Of a stretch of DNA of 64,000 bases, positions 48,647 to 59,731 are shown one piece after another (position 1 is the stretch's first letter; each line of letters begins with the position of its first letter). Location: NCBI GenBank assembly GCA_963735175.1, contig CAVTJX010000016.1:744001-808000 (forward strand). The letters are read 5' to 3'. This DNA comes from CAVTJX01 sp963735175 (GTDB lineage Bacteria; Electryoneota; RPQS01). The translations under genes were made by a program, and so were the position numbers. The notes under the pieces were generated by a model. The model was not told the origin of the DNA. It was given only the letters and a program-made list of their open reading frames with translations, and did no database searches.

Positions 48647-49333
48647 ATGCACATTACACGCCTACTGTTCATTTTGCTGCTGGTGTTCTTCCTCGCTTAC
48701 ATCGCGGGGTTACGGCCGTGGCATTTGCGCTGGGGAGCGACGACCGAGGAAGTCCACCGCGTTCTGCCCGGCGACGAATTCGTGCCCACGCCCAAACTGA
48801 AGGCGACGCACGCGATCACCATCCGCGCGCCGCGAGCGGAAGTTTGGCCGTGGCTGGTGCAGATCGGGCAGGGGCGCGGCGGCTTTTACAGTTACGAGTG
48901 GTTGGAGAATTTGATCGGTTGCGACATCCACAACGCCAAACGCGTGCTGCCCGAGTTCCAGTCCTTGCAGGTGGGCGACAAAATCAGCCTGCATCCCGAC
49001 GCGCCGACGCTGCCCGTGGGGATCGCCGATTCGGGCTGGGCCGTAGTGCTGGGCGAGTTTCCCGACGCCCGCGCCACGCGCATCGCCGCGCTTCCGGCCG
49101 GCACAGCCGAAGAAATCATGGTGGCAAGTTGGGGTTTCTACCTCTTCGACACACCGGCGCATGAGACGCGCGTGATCATCCGCTTCCGCAGCGACTGGAA
49201 ACCGTCGGTGGGCGCGTTTTTCGGGTTCCGCGTGTTTCTCGAACCCGCGCATTTCATTATGGAACAGAAGATGTTGCGCACACTGAAGGCGCTCATCGAA
49301 AATGAACGTCTCAACAGGCGGAGCAACGCATGA
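48647..49333 (+). CDS. SRPBCC-family membrane-anchored protein
   Basis: Intact 228-residue protein; ATG 48647 is used, TTG 48635 is an alternative. N-terminal membrane segment (RLLFILLLVFFLAYIAGL) then a START/SRPBCC-like domain: ATHAITIRAPRAEVWPWLVQ and IGQGRGGFYSYEWLENLIGC, a pattern common in polyketide-cyclase-like proteins of this group. Such folds bind hydrophobic ligands; no substrate can be given. Its stop codon overlaps an ATG (ATGA, 49330-49333) that was probably the original start of the cupin gene. Confidence 0.75.
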   Translation: MHITRLLFILLLVFFLAYIAGLRPWHLRWGATTEEVHRVLPGDEFVPTPKLKATHAITIRAPRAEVWPWLVQIGQGRGGFYSYEWLENLIGCDIHNAKRVLPEFQSLQVGDKISLHPDAPTLPVGIADSGWAVVLGEFPDARATRIAALPAGTAEEIMVASWGFYLFDTPAHETRVIIRFRSDWKPSVGAFFGFRVFLEPAHFIMEQKMLRTLKALIENERLNRRSNA

Positions 49334-49416
49334 AAGTCGTAAAGCTTACCACCCCTATCCCCTCCCCTTTCCCCACTTCGTGGGGCAAGGGAGTCGCACC
49401 GGAACACAAGGTATGA
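49330..49416 (+). mobile_element. Family D palindrome inserted at cupin start with 18-bp duplication
   Basis: ATGAAAGTCGTAAAGCTT (49330-49347) is repeated with three changes at 49413-49430, where it begins the cupin gene. Between them lies 65 bp containing TTTCCCCAC-TTC-GTGGGG and ATCCCCTCCCC, the inverse of the G-rich tail at 30940-30955. The old start overlaps the SRPBCC stop (ATGA) and now encodes a 28-residue peptide whose TGA overlaps the new start (ATGA). This looks like a small element that landed at the start codon and duplicated it, keeping the translational coupling. Confidence 0.6.
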
Positions 49417-49763
49417 AAGTCGTCAAACTCCTCGAAGGCGAAACCTATCAGCCCGAACCGGCATGGAAGCGCGTCAGCCTCGCCGGCAGCGACAACATGT
49501 CCGTCGAGTATTTTGAAAAGCCCGCCGGACATACGTCGCCGTTGCACACGCATCCCAGCGAGCAGGTGTCGATCATTCTTAAAGGCTTCATGAAGGTCGT
49601 CAACGGCGCGGGTGAAGAAGCGCTGCTCGGTCCGGGCGATTCCGCATGGTTTGCGCCGAACGAGCCGCATCGCATTGAAAACCCCACGGGGGAACTGTCC
49701 ATCGGCGTCGACATCTTCGCTCCGGCGCGGGGGTTTGATTTCTGGATGAAGCGGAAGCGGTAA
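49413..49763 (+). CDS. Small cupin-domain protein
   Basis: Intact 116-residue single cupin barrel. Start ATG 49413 (MKVVKLLEGE) is chosen because this part is homologous to cupins; the longer in-frame reading from upstream crosses a repeat. Cupin motif 1 is PLHTHPSEQVSIILKG (metal His residues and Glu) and motif 2 is LGPGDSAWFAPNEPHRIEN. Cupins bind metal and act as small enzymes or sensors; the role here is unknown. Coupled by ATGA to a short relic frame and through it to the SRPBCC gene. Confidence 0.82.
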   Translation: MKVVKLLEGETYQPEPAWKRVSLAGSDNMSVEYFEKPAGHTSPLHTHPSEQVSIILKGFMKVVNGAGEEALLGPGDSAWFAPNEPHRIENPTGELSIGVDIFAPARGFDFWMKRKR

Positions 49764-49907
49764 GTACTGAGGAATCCGAGAGCACGGCTTCGGCGGGGTC
49801 CTGGTCTCGCCGTGCGATTGTCCTTGCCTACGTTAGATCCCACGCGGCGGTGGTGGCGCTGCAAATAGAATCAGATATCGATATAACATTAGTTAAAGGA
49901 TCAGGCC

Positions 49908-50859
49908 ATGCCAAAGCTTTATCCCGAAGATCGAGCCGTTCCGCACGGGGCGGCTGCGGGTGTCCGACCTGCATGAAATCTATTATGAGGAAGTGGGCAA
50001 GCCCGGCGGCATTCCCGCCGTGTTTCTGCACGGCGGCCCGGGCGTGGGCATCATTCCTCCCTACCGACGATTCTTCGATCCCGCCGTCTATCACGTGGTG
50101 CTGCCGGATCAGCGCGGCGCGGGACGCAGTACGCCGCACGCCGAACTGCGCGAAAACACGACGTGGGATCTGGTCGACGACCTGGAAAAGCTGCGGCTGC
50201 ATCTGAATCTCGGGCCGTGGGTGGTGATGGGTGGCAGTTGGGGCGCGATGCTCGCGCTTTGCTATGCTATTCGGTACCCCGATTCCGTGCGCGCCATCGT
50301 CATTCGCGGCATTTGTCTCGGGCGGCGCTTCGAAGACCAGTGGCTGCACGCGCATGGCGCGTCGGAGGTCTATCCCGACGAGTGGGAGCGCTATCAGGCG
50401 CTGATTCCGCCCGTCGAGCGCGACGACATGATTGCCGCCTATCACCGCCGCATGACCGAAGGCGACGAAACCTCGCGTCTGCAGGCCGCGCAGGCGTGGA
50501 GCCGCTGGGAAGGAGCGATGGCGAATCTCGTGCCGGATGAGGAGACCATCGAAAGCTTTGAAGAGATCCATCGTGCGCTGTCCATCGGCCGCATCGAATC
50601 TTCCTACACGTTGAACCACTGGTTTCTGCCGTCTGACAATTTCATCCTTGAAAACGCGCATCGCCTGAGAAACATTCCGCTGCGCCTCGTGCAGGGCCGT
50701 TACGATATGATCTGCCCCGTGCGCGCGGCGTGGGATCTGCACAAGGCGCTGCCGCATTCTGTGCTGCGGATTGTGCAATTGGGCAGTCATTCGCCGCTGG
50801 ATGACGGCATGATCTCGGAACTCGTGCAGGCCACCGAAGATTTTAAGACTCTGCCGTGA
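49908..50859 (+). CDS. pip: Proline iminopeptidase-like alpha/beta hydrolase (one frame break)
   Basis: S33-family serine peptidase removing N-terminal proline, about 317 residues. ATG 49908 (MPKLYP) after AAAGGA; an extra G near 49925 breaks the frame and KIEPFRTGRLRVSDLHEIYY follows, matching the LYPxIEPxxTG start of the family. Oxyanion motif LHGGPGVG, nucleophile VMGGSWGAMLAL, Asp in VQGRYDMICPV and His in QLGSHSPLDDGM. The cap domain between has WSRWEGAMANLVPD, as in iminopeptidases. The end overlaps the start of the TPR membrane protein gene (GTGA). Cytoplasmic, no signal. Confidence 0.87.
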
Positions 50860-52878
50860 CCCCCAGCCACTCCACTCCCGCGCCGCCGCCGGCCCCGCTT
50901 CCCAAAGTCGTCCCTCACTCCCGTGTGGCTCGTGGGCGCGGCGCTGTTTGGCGCGGTGCTGGCCGGCACGCTCGCGCCGCAGTCGCGGCTGTGGGCTTTT
51001 CATTTCCTCGGCTATCTGTCAATCCCGGGCCGCGTCGCGTTCAGTGTCGCAGCCGCCCTCGCTGGAATTGGTTGCTGGTGGCGAAGCCGTCAAGCCGCGC
51101 CGCAGAACCGCGGACTTCCGGCACGGTGGGGATGGCACGCCACGCTCGCCCTCGTCCTCAGCGCGCTCGGCTTCGTGCTTTTCACTTCGGCCGTCGCCAT
51201 CCTCGGCGATGGTCAACTCTGGGTGAACAACGTCGAGATGGGCGCGTACAATTTTACCGCCACGCGCGCGCCACTGACGATGCTGCTGCATCATGAACTG
51301 TACCGGCTGCTGCACCCGCTCACCGGGATCAGCGGCGAACGCACCTTTTCGCTCGTGGCCGTACTCTGTGGACTGGTCACCTTAAGCGCGTGGCTGTATC
51401 TCGCGCGGGCGTTGAAGACCGGCGTGGGAATGACGCTGCTGTTCGGCTTCTCCTGGGGCGGCATCGCGCTCTTCTTCGGCTATGTGGAAGCGTACACGGT
51501 CGTCGTCGCCGCGACGTCGTGGACGATTGTGCTCGCTTACCTGAGCGTCCGTCGTGGCCGCTTCTCCTGGCTGCCGGTGGCGCTTGGGCTACTCGCTCCG
51601 CTGCTGAATTTTCTGGCCGTGGTCTTCCTCCCCGCGCTGGCGGCTTACCTGTACTGGGGACTCCGCGGGCGCGAACTGAATCCGCGGCGAGTTCTGAACC
51701 TGAGCGCGGCGGTGATGGCGGTAGCCGCGGCGTGCTACTTCATTCTCGGCTGGCAGCGGGGAACAAATGTCCTCTTGCCGCTCTTCGCCACGACGGACAC
51801 GCCGGGCGCGCTCTTTACATGGCGGCAGTGGACAGACCTCTGCAACACCACTGCCTTCGTTTGCGGCCCGCTGCTGGCATTGTTCGCGCTCGCCCTTTGC
51901 ACGCCGCGTTCCGCAGCCCGGAATACGTTGCTTTCGCTGCTGTTGCTGACACTGCTCTTTCCCGTCGCGGCCCTCGTCATTCACAACCCGCAGCTCGGCA
52001 TGGCCCGCGACTGGGACATCTCGGCGGCGCTGTTCGTGCTCGTTCCCATCCTCGCGATTATCTTCTGGACGGAGCTTGCGCTCTCGCCCGCCGCGCGACG
52101 GTCCGTACAGATTCTGTGCATTCTCTGGCTGGCACTCGTGACTGCGCCGTGGATCCGCGTCCAGAATTCCAACAGCCTCGCCTTGCGGCGGTTCATGGAT
52201 TTGTTGGCCCTCGATCCCGACCGGTCCGAGACCGGCTGGGATTATCTCTCGTCCTATTACCTGCATCACGGCCAGAAGGAAGAATGGGGCCGCTGCAATC
52301 TGGAGTTGTTGAAACGCTGGGATAATCCGCGTTATCACACCAATCTCGTGTTGTATTACGCCTTCAATTGCAACTGGCAGGAAGCCGGAAAACACGCCGG
52401 TGCGGCCGCGCGTGCCGTCATGGCGGATTCGACGGCCTCCGACTGGGAAAAGGGGATTACCAGTCCGTACAACCTGCTTGAGCTGGGTGAAAAGTACGCG
52501 CGGCAGTCCCGTGTCTCGGACGCCGCCAGTTGTTTCGCCGTAGCCGCCGAGATGGCGCCGTACTCTGTCGAGCCGCGCGCCGCGCTCTTGAATTTGTTCG
52601 TCTTTCTGCGCGACATCCAACGCGCGTCCGTTGTCGCGCTGGATCTGGCAGGACGCGCCGCTCCCCAGACCGCCGAAGCCCGCGAATTCTTCCGTCCGCT
52701 TACCAGCGCCCCGGATGCCTACCAGCGCACCGGAGCCTGGTTGTGCCTGAGCCTGATCGCCGCCGCCGGAAACGACGTCACCACGGCCCGCGCCCATGCG
52801 CAAAGTGCGTTGGCCATCTCGCCTGCCGATACCGCCGCCCAAAACTACCTCGCGCGCCTCAAGCTGATTCCGCGCTAA
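50856..52878 (+). CDS. Polytopic membrane protein with C-terminal TPR-like region (one frame break)
   Basis: About 673 residues. Start GTG 50856 overlaps the iminopeptidase stop; a Pro-rich N terminus (HSTPAPPPAPLPK) joins the main frame after a shift near 50905, giving SLTPVWLVGAALFGAVLAG. About twelve hydrophobic segments lie between residues 25 and 430, for example TLALVLSALGFVLFTSAVAI and VALGLLAPLLNFLAVVFLPA, with a charged periplasmic loop carrying GDGQLWVNNVE early on, as in GT-C type membrane glycosyltransferases. The C-terminal 200 residues are soluble helical repeats (AEMAPYSVEPRAALLNLFVF, HAQSALAISPADTAAQNYLA) resembling TPR. Glycosyltransferase function is only a suggestion. Confidence 0.65.
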
Positions 52879-52893
52879 CTCTCCAGACCGCTC

Positions 52894-53763
52894 ATGTCTC
52901 TGGACCGCAAAGGTCTTACGTCGTACCTGACGATCACGTTCGGCCTCACGTGGTTGATCGAAGGGCTGATCATTCTCGCCGGCTTCCGCGCCTCGGGATT
53001 GCCGCAAATCCGCGGACAGCTTGTCATCGCCGCCGTCATGTGGGTGCCCGCCCTCGCCACGCTGCTCACCGTAAAATATGTGACGCGAGAAGGCTTTGCC
53101 ATCACCAATCTGCGCCTCGGACCGCTGCGGCCGTACCTGTTCATGGCGTTCGCGATTCCCGCCGCTTATGCGCTCATCTACACGCTCACCACGCTCCTCG
53201 GTCTGGGCCGTCCCGACTGGCAGTTGCAGAGTTTCCGCGCGCTAATGGCATCGGGTGGCGCAACGGGAACGGCCGATTTCTCCTCGGCCACGGCCCTCAT
53301 CGGCATCTTTGGGGCCACGCTGTTTATCACACCATTCATCAATTCCGTCTTTGGCTTCGGCGAGGAGTTCGGCTGGCGGGGGTATCTGCTGCCGAAACTG
53401 ATGCCACTGGGCAAGGCGAAAGCCTATTTGCTGGTGGGAGTGATCTGGGGATTATGGCACGCGCCGCTCGTACTGGTCGGCTTCAATTACCCCGGCTACC
53501 CGTTTGCCGGAATCCTTGGCATGTCGGCCATGACGACGGCTTTCAGCCTGTTCATGAATGAGTTGACGTTGCGCTACCGAAGCTCGATCCTGGCGGGCTG
53601 GATTCACGGGCTGCTGAACAGCCAGGGCTACGGCATCTGGCGAATCCTTTTCCCGAACGTCAATCCGTTGCTGGGAGGTTTTACCGGCCTCGTGGGAATC
53701 GCCGTCTTTGCCGCCCTGGGCTGGTGGACGATCCGCCGCCCCGCCCCGACTCAAGCGGCCTGA
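52894..53763 (+). CDS. CPBP-family intramembrane protease (CAAX-like)
   Basis: Intact 289-residue membrane protein, eight or so hydrophobic segments. CPBP/Abi motifs: GFGEEFGWRGYLLPKL (EExxxR), GLWHAPLVLVGFNYPG (FxxxH-type) and AGWIHGLLNSQGYGIW (His and Asn). The family cleaves or modifies membrane-bound substrates such as prenylated proteins or bacteriocin-related peptides; the substrate is unknown. Starts 15 nt after the TPR membrane protein gene, so probably the last gene of that operon. Confidence 0.88.
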   Translation: MSLDRKGLTSYLTITFGLTWLIEGLIILAGFRASGLPQIRGQLVIAAVMWVPALATLLTVKYVTREGFAITNLRLGPLRPYLFMAFAIPAAYALIYTLTTLLGLGRPDWQLQSFRALMASGGATGTADFSSATALIGIFGATLFITPFINSVFGFGEEFGWRGYLLPKLMPLGKAKAYLLVGVIWGLWHAPLVLVGFNYPGYPFAGILGMSAMTTAFSLFMNELTLRYRSSILAGWIHGLLNSQGYGIWRILFPNVNPLLGGFTGLVGIAVFAALGWWTIRRPAPTQAA

Positions 53764-54236
53764 CTCCCGCCTCGGAGCCACTGCCCTCGCCTGCCTCCTT
53801 TCAACTTTGTTCCTCTGTTGCGACGACACTCTGCTGCAAAGAGAGGGATGGTTCGGTTTGGGCGGAATTTTTTTGCGATTTCCCTTAGACCCCGGGTGCT
53901 GTTTTGCTTCTCGAAGGCGGGAGCAAATCTCGGAGAGTCTGTGCGAATTCGCGCTAAGATAAGTAATTACAAAGCTATTCACCCGGTTTGTCTCTTCCGA
54001 ATCAAACGATAGCGGCGGCTGGGACATAGACTGCCTGCACGATTTACCCGGTCAGTGCATTTTCAGACAGAATAATCCGTTGACTTGTGTCTGTGAGCGG
54101 TATTCCCCGGAGTTTCCACTTCGGCAGTTTTTTACTTGCACCAACCATTTACAATCCGTAATTTTCAGGCTGAATGATTTGCGCGCCGTGGCCTTGCGGC
54201 AACGGCGATCTCATGTTTGAATTCTGGAGGACCCTC
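53764..54236. other. Gene-free region before C25 protein
   Basis: No convincing coding sequence. The part 53850-54170 has T runs and A/T-rich patches. A hairpin GCCGT ... ACGGC (54185-54206) with an inner GCC/GGC stem lies 20 nt before the ribosome site of the next gene. A TTGACT hexamer near 54078 lacks a good -10 partner. Confidence 0.5.
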
Positions 54237-57200
54237 ATGAAGCGATTGCTGACACTGCTGTTGGTGGGGTTGGGCGGGTTACTGTGCATAGCACCCCTCT
54301 GGGCAGACATTCCCCAAGTGGAAACGATGGCGGTCGGGCAAATCGACCCGGCCCAGTCGAAAGCGCACCTGCTGGTGGAACGGCTGGATGCGACGCGCAC
54401 TCAAGTGCGCCTGGATGGTCCGGAAATTCAGACGGCGGAACATTGGGTGGACTACCGGAGACTGCAAAGCTTCACCATTGCGGGTGAGGCTCTGCTGCCC
54501 TCCGAAGACCGGCCCGTTCTGCCACAGGTCAGTCGTTTTTACCAGATCCCCAACCAGGGAAGCGTTCACGTGGAACTGGGGACGCTGGAATACGATGTTG
54601 TGGAAAACATCGACGCGCTGCCGCTGATGCTGGAATCCCCGGCTTTTCAGCAGGTCACGCGCGACGCCGCGGTCTATAACAAGGATGCGTGGTATCCGGA
54701 GCAGATCGCGGTGCTCTCTGAGCCGGCGATTTTCCGGGAACTGCGCGTAGTGCAACTGGTACTTTACCCGGTGCAGGTAAATCCTGTTACGCATCAGGCG
54801 CGGATTTACCGGAACCTCGAAGCGGAAATCGTCGCGACGAACGAGCCGGGTGAAAACGAGCTGCTGAATGAGGGGCCAATCACAGGCTCGTACATTCCCA
54901 TGTACCGGCATATGGTGGCGAATCTCGACGAAACGCTGCTGGCCACCGCGACCGTCACTCCGGGCACATATCTTATCATTTGCACGCAGAATGCGCAAAT
55001 GAGGCCCTTTGTGAACAGCCTCGCCGAGTGGAAGACCCGCAAGGGTTATCGCGTGGTTGTCGATGCCCGCGACGACTGGTCGTCGACCACGATGAAGGCG
55101 GCCATCCAGGGAGCGTACGACGCGTACAATCCCAAAGTCGAATTTGTCTGTTTGATGGGCGATCCGTCGGCGACCGGCTTTGGAGTTCCCACGGATGGCT
55201 CGAGTTATGATCACAGCTATGCGCTGGTGGACGGCGACGACGAAATCGAAGACATCGGCGTCGGCCGCTTGAGCGGCACCGGCGACGCGCAGATGGCCGT
55301 GATCAACGCCAAGATTCTGGGCTACGAGCGCGATCCTTACATGGCCGACACCACGTGGTTTCACAAGGGCTTCTTCTACGCGGGAATCGCCAATTCGATT
55401 GCTTCCAACTGGACACTGATGCAGTGGGCTTCGCAGCAATTTCGCTCGTGGACCGGCGTCACCAATAACACCGTTCAGTGGGTGGACGGCGACGTTTCCG
55501 AACCCCTCGTTCAACAGCAGTTCAACGGCGGAATTTCCTATTTCTTCTGGCGGGGAAGTTGGTTGAGCCAAATGACCACGAGTCTGGCCTCGTCGACGAG
55601 CCCCGGCTGGCGGCTGCCGATCTGCCTCTGCGTAACCTGTGGCGCAAACGAGTTCGTGAGCGGCCTCGGCATTGCGGAATCCTACCTCGTGGCCGGCAGC
55701 GTCAATAATCCGCAGGGTGGCGTGGCCTCCGTCGGCACCACCACCTCCGGGACGCACGCGCCGCAGAACATCACCTTCGCCGGCGGGTTGATTTTCGCCA
55801 TCGCCAACCAGGCCATCGAACATCTCGGGCACGCCCTGAGCGCCGGCAAGACGTGGCTGGTCTTGACGTACGGCATGTCAAATACATACACGCAGAATTT
55901 CTCGCGTTGGAACAACCTGATGGGTGATCCGGGGTTGTCACTGTGGACGGACGTCCCCAAAGTGTTGAACGTCGTTCACCCGGCGGCGCTGGACGTCGGC
56001 GCGCGGCGCGTGGCCGTCAGCGTCACGCGCGCGGCGGATAACGAGCCCGTCGCGGACGCGCTGGTGGTACTGTGGAAACACTATCCCGACTCCACTTGGG
56101 AGCGCGGTCTGACGGACAGCGAGGGGCAGATCGTGCTGCCAGTCAATGTCCGCGCGGCCGGCGATATGTACTTGACGATCACCAAGCGCAACCACAAACC
56201 GTACCTGGCGACACTGCCCTGCACGGTGGCGGCGACCCCGACGCCGATGCTCTGCACATATTCCGTTGACGACAACAACATCGGCGGCACCAGCGGCAAC
56301 GCCAACGGCGCACTCAATCCGGGCGAAGTGATCGACCTGCCAATCTGGGTCCGCAATTTCGGCAGCGGAGCGCCCGCCATGAATGTCTCCGCCACACTTT
56401 CCACCGACAATCCGCATGTGACCGTGCTACCGGGCGCGTCCATCTATGGCGGCCTCGCGGCCGGTGACTCGGCGGCAAGTTCGCCGCCCTTCCGCATTCA
56501 CGTCTTACCACAGATGCAAAACCAGGAAGCGGCGCTGTTCACGCTGACCGTGGCCTGCGCATCCGGCGTAACTTAAAGCACTTTTTCACTGACTTGTACG
56601 GCGGGAAATCTGGTCAGCCCGGCGCAACAGCTCGCCGGACCGCTGGATCCGGGAGCCAGTCGTGATTTGACCGTGACGCTGTTGAACACGGGCACCCTGG
56701 CATTCGACGGCGTCAGCGCCCAATTACGGTCGTACAGCCCATTCATCCAGGTCGTGGATCCGACCGGCACTTTCGGCACGATCGGCAGCGGCGCCCAGGC
56801 CACCAATTCCGGAGACGTGTTCACCGTGAAGCCACACGCCCTGGTCTACGGCGGGCACCGGGCTCGCATGGGACTCTTCACCTCCACAGTGAATGGACAG
56901 GTTGACACCGTCTACTTTACGCTGACCGTCAGCAGCACCGGCGCCACCGATCCCACCGGCCCCGATGAGTACGGGTATTACGCCTACGACAACACGGATC
57001 TGGCGTACGAATTCCATCCCACGTTCAACTATGTGAACATCTCCGCCGGGCTGGGGACCAGCCTCGGTTTGAGTGACGCGGGCGAAAAAAACAGCATCGG
57101 CACGTTGACCTCTATCGTCCGCCGCCTGCCGTTCGGCGCTCGTACGCCGTTCCGCTTTTATGGGCAGGTTTACGACTCCATCACGATCTGTTCCAACGGC

Positions 57201-59277
57201 TGGTGTGCCTTTGGCAATCAGGCTTGGAACGATAACTTCCGCAACTATCACATTCCGGCGATGCAGGCTCCGCAGGCGATGATCGCTCCCTACTGGGACG
57301 ACCTCTGCACCACCAATGGCGGCGTCTGGACGTATTATGATGCGGCGAACCATCGCTTTATCATTCAGTGGAAAGCGGCGGGACTGGACGGCAGTGGAAA
57401 CTGCAGCAGCACACTCAATGACTTTGAGGTCATTCTCTTCGATCCCGCCTTCTATCCCACAGCCGACGGCAACGGTAAAGTACTCGTCCAGTATCAAGCT
57501 GTCACGACCGTCACCAGCCAACTCACGGGCGAACCACCGGGCTTCGGCGTCGGCATTCAGGATCAGCGCGGCCTCGTCGGGATCGGCTATTACAACTCCT
57601 ATGATGCCTACGCGACCGGAGCAGCACCCATCGCCGCCGGACGGGCAATCCTTTTCTCCACCGAAACACGGACACTCTTTGGCGACCTCCAGGGAACGGT
57701 GACCGACGCGGCCACGGGCCTGCCGTTGCCCGGCGTGAATGTTTCGCTGAACGGCACCGACTATGCGGCCACGACCGGCGATGACGGCACATACCAGATG
57801 GCGGACGTCTTCATCGGCCAGTATGCGGCGCGCGCCCAACTTCACCGCTACAATGAGGCTGCCGCCACCGACGTCATCATCGGTCTTGACAGCCTGACCA
57901 CCATCGATTTCACCCTGCAGCATCCCGACATGGCGCTGTCGATCCTGGAGATCGAAGACACCACCTCAGTCGGCCTGCCGCGGGACACGAGCTTTACGAT
58001 CCTGAATCCCGGCAGCGGACCGCTGGATTACTGCATTCAGATCCGCTATGCCGGTGAGGAAACCTCGAATCCCTGGGATTCGGTGAGCACGATCGGCGTC
58101 ACCGCCGCCAGTAACGACTACCAGATCCAAGGTTGCGAATTTGTCGGCGATAGTTGGTGGGTAACCGGTGGCAGTGGTCCCGGCGGCCAGAACGTGATCC
58201 ACAAGTTCGATCCCATGGGTCGCTTCATCGCCAACATTCCGCAGCCGTCCACCACCAGCATCGGTTGGTTTGACATGGCCTGGGACGGTCACCTGCTGTG
58301 GGGTTCCGACGGCCCGTACCTCATCGGCATCGACACCCTGGGCAACGTGGTCGACTTCAATCCCCAGTCCGATGAATCCGTCGCGCGCCATCGCCTACGA
58401 TCCCGCGCTCCATCACTTCTGGGTCACCGACTTTACCCAGAACATTTTTGAAGTTGACACCATGGGCAACTTCACCGAGCGCTATCTCAACGATGGCTTC
58501 GGCGAACTGACGATCACGGGGCTGGCCTGGAATGCGGCAGACACGGCAGGCTACAAGCTTTATATCTTCAGCCAGAACGGCGGTCATGCCACGCGCGTCT
58601 CACGCCTGAACCCGGAAACCGGACATTTGCAGTTTGTCGTGGATCTCGGCCAAACCGGCGATCAGGCCGGCGGCTGTACGATCACCGGCGGCTTCAACAG
58701 CACGTTCCTCGTGTTTGCCGGCATCGTGCAAAACTCCACCGGCGACAAACTGACGATGTGGGAACTGGACTATAATACCACGTGGGTCACCGTCAGCCCG
58801 GCCGCGGAAGTCATCCCGGATAGCAGCCAGCAGCAGATCGCGGTCCGCATCAATCCCGAATCGCTGCTGCTCAACGGCACCTACCGCGTGGATCTTCACA
58901 TCGTCAGCGCGAGCTTCGACTCGACGATGATTCTGCCCATCAGCCTCGAAGTGAATCGCCCCGTGACGGCCGTACCGGCGGCACAGTCCCTGTTGCCGCG
59001 GCAGTTCGCGCTCTACCAGAACTACCCGAATCCCTTCAACCCGTCCACGCAAATTCGCTTTGACCTGCCGCAGGCGACAAAGGTAAAACTCGAAATCTTC
59101 AATTCCCTCGGACAGCTTGTCACCACGCTGGCCGACGAAGTGCAGAGTGCGGGCAGTTACACGATTACCTGGAACGGCCAGAGCAGATCCGGTATTAATG
59201 TCAGCTCCGGCCTCTACTTCGTTCGCTTGCAGGCCGGCGATTTCGTGAATACCAAGAAAATGCTGCTCATGAAGTAA
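54237..59277 (+). CDS. Giant C25 (gingipain-like) secreted protein with T9SS sorting domain (in-frame stop and one frame break)
   Basis: Exoprotein of about 1,680 residues. ATG 54237 after GGAGG; signal peptide MKRLLTLLLVGLGGLLCIA. Propeptide, then a C25 peptidase-like domain (about 250-600): YLIICTQNAQMRPFVNSLAE, KVEFVCLMGDPSATGFGVPT, EDIGVGRLSG. At the catalytic region the usual GHGS has become WRGS (Arg439 for His), while Cys468 in VTCGANEF is kept. Ig-like domains follow, then a PPC-like/MAM-like segment (YGQVYDSITICSNGWCAFGN), a carboxypeptidase-regulatory-like domain (GTVTDAATGLPLPGVNVSLN), a propeller and the sorting domain YQNYPNPFNPSTQIRFDLP ... KKMLLMK. TAA at 56574-56576 (codon 780) stops the frame without a shift; reading continues in the same frame, so it is a base change or a real early stop. 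A base shift lies near 58384. Confidence 0.83.
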
Positions 59278-59357
59278 GGTGACGCGAACGTGACGTTCGA
59301 TCCATGACGCTGACGCCGAGGATTACCGCGCTTCACGCCGCTGGATTGTACGATGAT

Positions 59358-59391
59358 GAAGAGGGCGAATCTGCAAAGGTTCGCCCTCTTC
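59358..59391 (+). terminator. Hairpin terminator after C25 gene
   Basis: Perfect 12-bp stem GAAGAGGGCGAA / TTCGCCCTCTTC with a 10-nt loop, 80 nt after the stop. Confidence 0.8.
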
Positions 59392-59576
59392 GCTTCGTGA
59401 AGCGCAGACTCGGTTCAGTGGTCCGGACGAACCGGGTTAGGCAGGGGCGAAACTAACGAAACGGAGGTGAACGGAAATCCGGTCGGAAAGGAGGATAGAG
59501 GCCCCGTGCCTCTCGAAAGTTCATTATTTCTTGGAAACGCGGCGCTTAAAAAACCGACTCTCTGACCCGGAGGTAC

Positions 59577-59606
59577 TTGACAAGCGGCTAGTGACTTTCG
59601 TATCTT
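59577..59606 (+). promoter_or_regulatory. Promoter of the TetR efflux operon
   Basis: TTGACA (59577-59582), 18-nt spacer, TATCTT (59601-59606). The operator palindromes at 59613 and 59703 lie at and after the expected transcription start. The remaining part of the 59278-59731 gap shows no gene. Confidence 0.7.
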
Positions 59607-59612
59607 AGACCT

Positions 59613-59716
59613 ACCAGTCAGTCGGTATTTTGACTGGGCGGACCTATTCGTGGCATTCCCAGATATTTCTGCGGGAAAACCTTGTTTTTTATCAATTACC
59701 GTACCGACCGGTCAGT
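59613..59716. promoter_or_regulatory. Two TetR-type operator palindromes
   Basis: ACCAGTCAGTCGGT (59613-59626) and ACCGACCGGTCAGT (59703-59716), the second 15 nt before the tetR start. Both carry ACCGAC/GTCGGT-type half-sites typical of TetR/AcrR operators, with one or two mismatches from perfect symmetry. Together with the promoter they imply autoregulation of the operon. Confidence 0.6.
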
Positions 59717-59731
59717 CTGGAGCCTTGATTT

